Positions 6,903 to 11,884 of a stretch of 11,884 nt of DNA are shown piece after piece. The notes below the pieces were generated by a model. It worked only from the letters and a program-made list of their open reading frames with translations, did not search any database and was not told where the DNA came from. This DNA comes from an uncultured Bacilli bacterium. GTDB taxonomy: Bacteria; Bacillota_I; Bacilli_A; RFN20; CAG-288. The stretch lies in the NCBI GenBank assembly GCA_948525355.1, contig CAOSOP010000022.1, positions 1 to 11,884 on the forward strand, written 5' to 3'. Within the stretch, counting starts at the first letter, position 1; every line of letters starts with the position of its first letter. The translations under genes and the position numbers were made by a program.

Positions 6903-8159
6903 ATGCATAAATTAACATTTGATGGAGTAAAGACAGCTTTATATGAAGAAGTGACCTCATATGGTTTGAAAGTTGTCATAGCTCCGATTGAGAATTCTGA
7001 AATCACTGTCGGTGGAGTCTATGTTGCGACTGGATCACTAAGGCATGAAGAAAAGATCGATAAGACCAAGTGCCCACAAGGTCTAGCGAGCTATTTGTCA
7101 AAAATAATACATAAAGCCACTAATTTTGATGTAAAGAAGAAGTTAGAAGAATTAGGTGCTATATATCAAGTAAAGTGCGATTATTCAAGCACAGTTTATT
7201 CTTTTGTTACAAGTGGCGAATATCAAGATGCTTTGGACTTATTACTAGGACAGTGCACAAATTTTTCTTTGACTGAAGATGTAGTTGAATCCTCAAAAGA
7301 AAGCATCATTAAAGAGTCTATGCCGACAAGAAATGATTTAATTCGCAATGAAGTGTTAAATAATTTATATTTTTCTTCACATATAAAAGAGTTAGACAAT
7401 GGAACAATCGATGATATGAAAGATATTCATCTTTCTTCATTAAAGAAGTTCTTTTTGAATAAATATGTTTTAGAAAATTTAACCTTGTTTTTAGTTGGTA
7501 AAGTTGATTTAAAGTCGATAGATGAGTATTTAAATACAAGAAAACTCATAGTCGATCGTAAACCAGTTGGAAAAAGAGAAGACTACATAAATAAGGAAGA
7601 ATATGGTCAAGTTGTAAAACCGTTGTCTAGTTTAAAAGTTACCGATTTCAAACCATGCTTAGCGCTAGGAATAAAGTTTTTACCAAGAATGGAATTATAT
7701 GAGAGGTATGGAGATAATTGCTTTGCAATATATCAAATTCTTCCTCTTGTGTTTTCATATTTATTAGAAAAAGAATTAAGTGTCGAAACAAGAGATTCGA
7801 TTGAATGCGAATTAAAAGAAGGTGGAGAGGATGCATATCTTTATATCACGATAAAAGGTCAATATGATGATGCATTTATAGAAAAAATAAAAGCAACTCT
7901 TATGACATTAACAAAGAAATTTAAACGCAAAGATTTTAAAAACTTAGCTAAAGTTTTTTATGCTTACCATGTCAAGGATTTTGCTTCGCCACAAAAGTAT
8001 TTTGATGGGCTTGTTAACGCCATAGAAAACCATATGGCCTATCCATCACTAATAGAAAGAATTCATTCTTTAAATTATAAACACATCAAAGCCTTTTTGA
8101 AAGATATGCAGGCATGGATATATTCTTTTGTTAAAGTTAATTATGAGGAAAATATATAA
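6903..8159 (+). CDS. ymfH: M16-family peptidase-like protein, YmfH type, with lost HxxEH motif
   Basis: A 418-residue protein with the YmfH layout: an N-terminal strand region (YGLKVVIAP, residues 20-28), then the helix that in active homologues carries HFLEH. Here the aligned stretch GLASYLSKIIH has Ser63, Ser66 and Lys67 where the His, Glu and His should be. The downstream glutamate ligand region (usually IIGQE) reads IIKES, also without the expected Glu. The protein is therefore probably not a zinc protease, although the fold and the C-terminal lobe look intact and the reading frame is open throughout. ATG 6903 is chosen over GTG 6894 from the ribosome binding site. It follows ymfF after 14 nt, and its TAA overlaps the acpS ATG by one base. 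It may act with YmfF as a non-catalytic heterodimer, an inference. Confidence 0.78.
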   Translation: MHKLTFDGVKTALYEEVTSYGLKVVIAPIENSEITVGGVYVATGSLRHEEKIDKTKCPQGLASYLSKIIHKATNFDVKKKLEELGAIYQVKCDYSSTVYSFVTSGEYQDALDLLLGQCTNFSLTEDVVESSKESIIKESMPTRNDLIRNEVLNNLYFSSHIKELDNGTIDDMKDIHLSSLKKFFLNKYVLENLTLFLVGKVDLKSIDEYLNTRKLIVDRKPVGKREDYINKEEYGQVVKPLSSLKVTDFKPCLALGIKFLPRMELYERYGDNCFAIYQILPLVFSYLLEKELSVETRDSIECELKEGGEDAYLYITIKGQYDDAFIEKIKATLMTLTKKFKRKDFKNLAKVFYAYHVKDFASPQKYFDGLVNAIENHMAYPSLIERIHSLNYKHIKAFLKDMQAWIYSFVKVNYEENI

Positions 8160-8479
8160 TGATTGGGGTAGATATAATTAAAGTTTCAAGAGTCTTAGAT
8201 CTTCATAAAGATTTTCCTACAAAGGTTTTGGCTGAAGAAGAACTTAAAGACTATGAGTCAATGAACAGCTTTAGAAGAAAATGTGAATTTCTTGCGTCAA
8301 GATGGGCGTGCAAAGAAGCATTTATAAAAGCCTATGGTGACACTAGTTTAGACTTAAAAAGAATAAAAACGATTAATGATTCAAAAGGAAAACCACATAT
8401 ATATTTAGACGATGTTGAGTATGGTGAAGTATCAATAGCACACGATGATTATGTTGTTGCTATGGTGAGTATAAAATAA
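8159..8479 (+). CDS. acpS: Holo-[acyl-carrier-protein] synthase AcpS
   Basis: AcpS transfers the 4'-phosphopantetheine arm from coenzyme A to a serine of apo-acyl carrier protein, switching on fatty acid synthesis. The 106-residue protein has the two AcpS signatures: GVDI at residues 3-6, with the Mg-binding Asp5, and FLASRWACKEAF at 44-55, with Glu53 as second metal ligand. The C-terminal VSIAHDDYVVAMV matches the family's SISH region. The length is slightly under the usual 115-125 residues, with no core motif missing. The ATG overlaps the ymfH stop by one base; GAGG at 8145-8148 lies 10 nt upstream, somewhat far, so translational coupling probably assists. Placement before plsC gives the 3' half of the operon a lipid-synthesis flavour. 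Confidence 0.95.
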   Translation: MIGVDIIKVSRVLDLHKDFPTKVLAEEELKDYESMNSFRRKCEFLASRWACKEAFIKAYGDTSLDLKRIKTINDSKGKPHIYLDDVEYGEVSIAHDDYVVAMVSIK

Positions 8480-8492
8480 AAAGGGGTACAAA

Positions 8493-10616
8493 ATGATAAA
8501 TAGTTTTAGTGCAAGTTTGAAGGATAAAGATATTATAGAAGTTGCTGTAACAAAGGCGTATACATCAAATACCATCGAGTCTTTTAAGTTATATGAAAAT
8601 GGTGTCTATATAAAAAAATTAGCAATTATATCAAAATCAGAATCAAAATCAACTTTTATTTATACTTTAAGCGTTGACCATAATTTCGTTGTTGGAAATG
8701 AGTACTCTATATATGATGATAGAATGGAAAGCTGTCCATTGAACATGAATTTAGGTTCTGTTGATAAAGATTTTGAAATAAACTATCGCTATGATGGCAA
8801 ATTAGGTGCACTTTATACGAAAGAAAAAACGACATTCAGGCTTTTTTCACCGCTAGCATCTTCAGTTTTTGTTAGTATTTTAACTGTTGATAAAAGAAAA
8901 ATTCTTGTGACGATGAATAGACTTCCACAAGGTGTCTATGAGGCTGTTGTTGAAGAGGATCTAGAATGTGCAAGTTATACTTATATCGCAAAGATTAATG
9001 GGGAATATGTAGAAGCGCCAGATCCTTATTCTTTTTCTCTTTCATCAAACTCCACTAAGTCATATGTCGTTAATTTAAATAAAGTTAAAGAACACTGTGC
9101 GGATAAACCAAATAATCGAGAAAAATTAAAGCGTTATACAGACGCGATTTTATATGAACTATCAGTGAGAGATATGACATCATTAACTGAATGCGAAAAT
9201 AAAGGAAAATATCTTGGGTTGGCTAAAACTGGTCTAAAGAATGAAGAAGGATTTCCTATAGGAATGGATTATATTAAAGAAATTGGAGTTAATTATGTAC
9301 AGTTGATGCCAGTTTATGATTTTCAAACAGTAGATGATGAACATCAGTTTGATAGCTATAACTGGGGATATGACCCAAAATTTTTCTTCTGCCCTGAAGG
9401 CTCATATTCCACTAATCCAAACGATCCATATTGTAGATTATTTGAACTTAAAGAATTGGTTGCAAGTTTCCATGAAAATGGAATAGGTGTAATTATGGAT
9501 GTTGTTTTTAACCATGTCTTTAATAAAGAATCAAATGCATTAAATGTGCTTTGTCCAGGTTATTATTTTCGCTTAAATAGTGATGGAACTAACTCTAATG
9601 GTTCTGGATGCGGAAATGATTTAGAAACAAGAAATTATATGGTAAGAAAACTAATAGTTGATTCAGTTATTCATTTTATTGATGTATTTTCAATAGATGG
9701 GCTTAGATTTGATTTATTAGGTATATTAGATATTGAAACTACAAAACTCGTTTATCAGGAAGCAAAGAAAGTATTGGATGATGTTATTATTTATGGTGAA
9801 GGTTGGGATTTGATGACAAACCTACCTGCTGATCAAAAGACATCGCTTTATAATGCTGAAAAAATCAAAGATGTTGGATTTTTTAATGATAGATTTCGCG
9901 ATATTGTTAAAGGAAGAGGAAGCGATTCTGAATTAAGTAATAGAGGATACTTAACTGGTGATAAAGATTATATTGATGGATTTAAAAATGTTTTCTTGGG
10001 ATCATCAATAACTTTAGCTTTTCCACCTTTGTTTTCATCACCGAGTCAATCAATCAACTATGTTGAATGTCATGATAATGCGACATTATACGATAAGTTA
10101 TGTTGTTTCAATACAGAGATAAAAGAAGATGATAAGCTTAAGATGATAAGTCTTATAAATGTGATAACTATTTTAGCATTTGGTGTGCCATTTATTCACG
10201 CTGGTCAAGAGTTTGGAACTACCAAAAAGGGTATAACAAATTCATACTGTTCACCTGATGAAATAAATGGAATAGATTATTCTTTGGCAAACAAGAGAAA
10301 AAAGATGATTAAGTATCTAAGTGATGCTATTAAATTGAAGAAGAGCTTAAAGTTCTTATCAATGGATGATAAGAAGAGTTTGATCGAACATGTAAGTTTT
10401 GAAAATTTAAGTTGTGGAGGATTGATGGTCATTTATAGGTTTGACAATGAAGAGTATTATTTATTGATCAATCCTACTAATGAAACTATAAAATATCAGT
10501 TCAAGGACTATGTAAAAATCTTGTTTAATGAGGCAGGACTTATAAGCGATGATAGATTTGCACAACTAATTATGGTTAACAAGCTATCACTAGTTTTTGC
10601 TAAGATTTCAAAGTGA
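8493..10616 (+). CDS. pulA: Type I pullulanase (alpha-1,6-glucan debranching enzyme, GH13)
   Basis: This 707-residue enzyme hydrolyses alpha-1,6 branch points of glycogen, pullulan or limit dextrins. It has no signal peptide, so it should act in the cytoplasm. An unassigned N-terminal domain covers about 1-95. A CBM48-like domain follows at about 100-195 (FRLFSPLASSVFV). The (beta/alpha)8 barrel runs from about 215 to 600. Type I hallmark YNWGYDP is at 289-295. The four GH13 regions are intact: DVVFNH 336-341, DGLRFDLLG 402-410 with nucleophile Asp407, GEGWD 435-439 with acid/base Glu436, and ECHDN 525-529 with Asp528. A C-terminal beta domain (about 605-707) ends the protein. AAGGGG at 8481-8486 supports the ATG. 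It sits 13 nt after acpS and 8 nt before plsC, an unusual setting for a carbohydrate enzyme; no other glycogen gene is in the window. Confidence 0.95.
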   Translation: MINSFSASLKDKDIIEVAVTKAYTSNTIESFKLYENGVYIKKLAIISKSESKSTFIYTLSVDHNFVVGNEYSIYDDRMESCPLNMNLGSVDKDFEINYRYDGKLGALYTKEKTTFRLFSPLASSVFVSILTVDKRKILVTMNRLPQGVYEAVVEEDLECASYTYIAKINGEYVEAPDPYSFSLSSNSTKSYVVNLNKVKEHCADKPNNREKLKRYTDAILYELSVRDMTSLTECENKGKYLGLAKTGLKNEEGFPIGMDYIKEIGVNYVQLMPVYDFQTVDDEHQFDSYNWGYDPKFFFCPEGSYSTNPNDPYCRLFELKELVASFHENGIGVIMDVVFNHVFNKESNALNVLCPGYYFRLNSDGTNSNGSGCGNDLETRNYMVRKLIVDSVIHFIDVFSIDGLRFDLLGILDIETTKLVYQEAKKVLDDVIIYGEGWDLMTNLPADQKTSLYNAEKIKDVGFFNDRFRDIVKGRGSDSELSNRGYLTGDKDYIDGFKNVFLGSSITLAFPPLFSSPSQSINYVECHDNATLYDKLCCFNTEIKEDDKLKMISLINVITILAFGVPFIHAGQEFGTTKKGITNSYCSPDEINGIDYSLANKRKKMIKYLSDAIKLKKSLKFLSMDDKKSLIEHVSFENLSCGGLMVIYRFDNEEYYLLINPTNETIKYQFKDYVKILFNEAGLISDDRFAQLIMVNKLSLVFAKISK

Positions 10617-10620
10617 GGTG
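10615..10620 (+). promoter_or_regulatory. Ribosome binding site for the GTG start of plsC
   Basis: GAGGTG at 10615-10620, overlapping the pulA TGA, lies four bases before the GTG at 10625. No in-frame ATG is near, so the non-ATG start is the best choice. Confidence 0.65.
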
Positions 10621-10624
10621 AATT

Positions 10625-11380
10625 GTGATTAAATATTTAAGACTTGGTGTAGGAATATTACCACACTTATTAAAAGCTTCACCATGGATTGGAAGTTATA
10701 ATAGAAAAAGAAAAAAATTGGATTTAAAGAAAAGGTATGATAAGACAAGAAGACTTATTAATGTGGCGTTTGACCATTTTCGCACAGATATATATATCGA
10801 TGGAGAAGAGAATTTAAAAGATGGACCATATTTAATAGTAGCTAATCATCAAGCCGTAATGGATCCAGTTATAATGATAAAAGCCTTTGAAAACCCGATG
10901 TCATTTGTCGCTAAAGCAGAACTAAAAAAAGTACCATGGTTTGGAAAAATAATAAGTCTTTTAGATAGTGAATTTATTGAACGCGATAATTTAAGACAAG
11001 AGATTAAAGTCATCAGACATGTTGGTGAATCATTAGAGCAAAATGAAAAGTCATGGGTGATTTTTCCAGAAGGTACTAGAACTAAAGATAAAGACATGAA
11101 TGTTCAGGAGTTTAAGGCTGGTGCCATTAAAGCTGCCTACACTTCAAAAAAGAGCATTTTGCCTATAGCTATATTTGGAACACATAGAATAATTAATCGA
11201 AAACTGCATAAAAAAAGATATGCAGTTCAATTAAGTATATTAAAACCTATTGAATATGAAGAATTCAGCAAGTATTCTACCACTGATTTTGCACCGATTC
11301 TCCATGATATAGTTTCAGAACAAGTAAAAATATTAAAGAAAAGAGATGAAGAGTTCTTGAAACAGAAAAAGTATCGTTAA
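10625..11380 (+). CDS. plsC: 1-acyl-sn-glycerol-3-phosphate acyltransferase PlsC-like
   Basis: PlsC acylates lysophosphatidic acid to phosphatidic acid at the inner face of the membrane, the second acyl step of phospholipid synthesis. The 251-residue protein shows the acyltransferase motifs in order: NHQAVMDP at residues 74-81 (catalytic His75 and Asp80, HX4D), the glycerophosphate-binding FIERDN at 117-122, FPEGTRT at 147-153 and the hydrophobic LPIAIFG near 179. The N-terminal 20 residues are mildly hydrophobic, and the region at 26-43 is strongly basic, consistent with peripheral membrane attachment. The start is GTG. It ends the operon; its TAA overlaps the stop of the convergent dUTPase gene. 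Acyl-ACP or acyl-phosphate chemistry depends on AcpS, encoded in the same operon. An acyltransferase with another lysolipid acceptor is the main alternative. Confidence 0.92.
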   Translation: MIKYLRLGVGILPHLLKASPWIGSYNRKRKKLDLKKRYDKTRRLINVAFDHFRTDIYIDGEENLKDGPYLIVANHQAVMDPVIMIKAFENPMSFVAKAELKKVPWFGKIISLLDSEFIERDNLRQEIKVIRHVGESLEQNEKSWVIFPEGTRTKDKDMNVQEFKAGAIKAAYTSKKSILPIAIFGTHRIINRKLHKKRYAVQLSILKPIEYEEFSKYSTTDFAPILHDIVSEQVKILKKRDEEFLKQKKYR

Positions 11381-11820
11381 CTGTTTGTTGATCCAAATCC
11401 ACCTTTACGTACTGCACTTGAATCATCACTATCAACCCTTAGGTACTTTAAGAAAATACCTTGAACAAGTCTTTCACCCTTTTTAATTTCCTTTGTTTCG
11501 TTAGTGAAATTGTATAAGACAACATGTATATGGCCACCATTATCAATATTATTTGCATAATCAGCATCTATAATTCCGATAGTATTAAAAAGTCTTACAC
11601 CATGTTTTTTTGCTAAAGAACTTCTTGGTACTATCATTAAAAACTCATCGTCATTCATCAGTACCTTTAGACCTGTTTTTCCATAGGCTACTTCACCAGG
11701 CTTGATAATTAAATCTTCAGCAAGTGATATATCATAACCAGCAGATTTTGAAGTTGAACGTTTTGGTAGTTCAAAACTCTTTTCTTCATATTCTTTGCTA
11801 ACATATTCGAATCTTCTCAT
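11377..11820 (-). CDS. dut: dUTP diphosphatase (dUTPase)
   Basis: The enzyme hydrolyses dUTP to dUMP and pyrophosphate, keeping uracil out of DNA and feeding dTMP synthesis. The 147-residue protein has the five motifs of the trimeric family: AGYDI (27-31), PRSSLAKKHGV (65-75), GIIDADY (82-88), GERLVQGIF (115-123) and the C-terminal RKGGFGSTN (138-146), which closes over the active site. Asp85 in motif 3 is the expected catalytic base. Motif 3 carries about six extra residues (NNIDNGGH) between DADY and the VVLYN strand, a form I associate with Bacillota and phage dUTPases. Upstream are GAGGTG (11832-11827), six bases from the ATG, and an extended -10. It is transcribed toward plsC as a separate unit. 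A prophage origin is possible but nothing around it looks phage-derived. Confidence 0.95.
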   Translation of the reverse strand: MRRFEYVSKEYEEKSFELPKRSTSKSAGYDISLAEDLIIKPGEVAYGKTGLKVLMNDDEFLMIVPRSSLAKKHGVRLFNTIGIIDADYANNIDNGGHIHVVLYNFTNETKEIKKGERLVQGIFLKYLRVDSDDSSAVRKGGFGSTNS

Positions 11821-11840
11821 ACCTTACACCTCTATTATTT

Positions 11841-11849
11841 ATTTTAGCA
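11841..11849 (-). promoter_or_regulatory. Extended -10 promoter of dut
   Basis: On the minus strand TG (11849-11848), one base, then TAAAAT (11846-11841) form an extended -10. The start would be near 11834, giving a leader of about 14 nt that holds the GAGGTG ribosome binding site. No clear -35 is seen at 16-18 bp spacing. Confidence 0.55.
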
Positions 11850-11884
11850 TAAATTATTTAAGTAGTATATATCGCCTTTTTGCG

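Noticed and set aside
818..11820. Mycoplasma-type code with TGA as tryptophan
   Set aside because: TGA ends several genes at sensible operon junctions, and conserved tryptophans such as those in YNWGYDP and GEGWD are TGG.
11873..11884. CGCC-TTTT-TGCG at the right edge as a terminator hairpin
   Set aside because: The stem is only 3 bp within the window and the sequence is cut off.

Overview
The window is AT-rich, gene-dense DNA that fits a low-GC Bacillota, probably a deep-branching Bacilli lineage (Erysipelotrichales, RF39 or Acholeplasma-like). That placement is inferred from base composition, AAGGAG-type ribosome binding sites, a SpoIIIE/FtsK - YmfF - YmfH - AcpS gene string, and protein similarity recalled from memory. 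TGA serves as a genuine stop (ATPase, MarR and pullulanase genes) and tryptophan is TGG, so the mycoplasma code is not used.

Layout: (1) 1-745 is the downstream part of a CRISPR array with 36-nt repeats of type II character; the leader and any cas genes lie off the left edge. (2) A hairpin with a T tract (761-791) separates the array from a three-gene operon (818-3070): a DrrA-like ABC ATPase, its ABC-2 permease and a MarR-type regulator, which looks like a self-regulated drug or peptide exporter. (3) A second plus-strand operon (3155-11380) starts from an extended -10 promoter and runs with gaps of 0-14 nt through ftsK/spoIIIE, two M16-peptidase-like proteins (ymfF, ymfH), acpS, a cytoplasmic type I pullulanase and plsC. 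It links chromosome segregation, acyl-carrier-protein activation, glycogen or starch debranching and phospholipid synthesis. (4) A dUTPase gene on the minus strand (11377-11820) converges on plsC, and the two stop codons overlap within one TTAA.

The most notable observations are these. Every full CRISPR repeat contains a perfect extended -10 sequence (TGTTAAAAT), nearly identical to the predicted promoters of the neighbouring ABC and dut genes, which raises the possibility of repeat-internal promoters as known in Neisseria type II-C arrays. The YmfH homologue, normally the zinc-carrying member of its pair, has lost the HxxEH motif (SYLSK instead), so both M16-like proteins appear catalytically dead. 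A palindrome sits exactly between the array and the ABC promoter and could be a terminator, a MarR operator, or both. I did not find a clearly new defence or mobile system; the remaining genes are recognisable.
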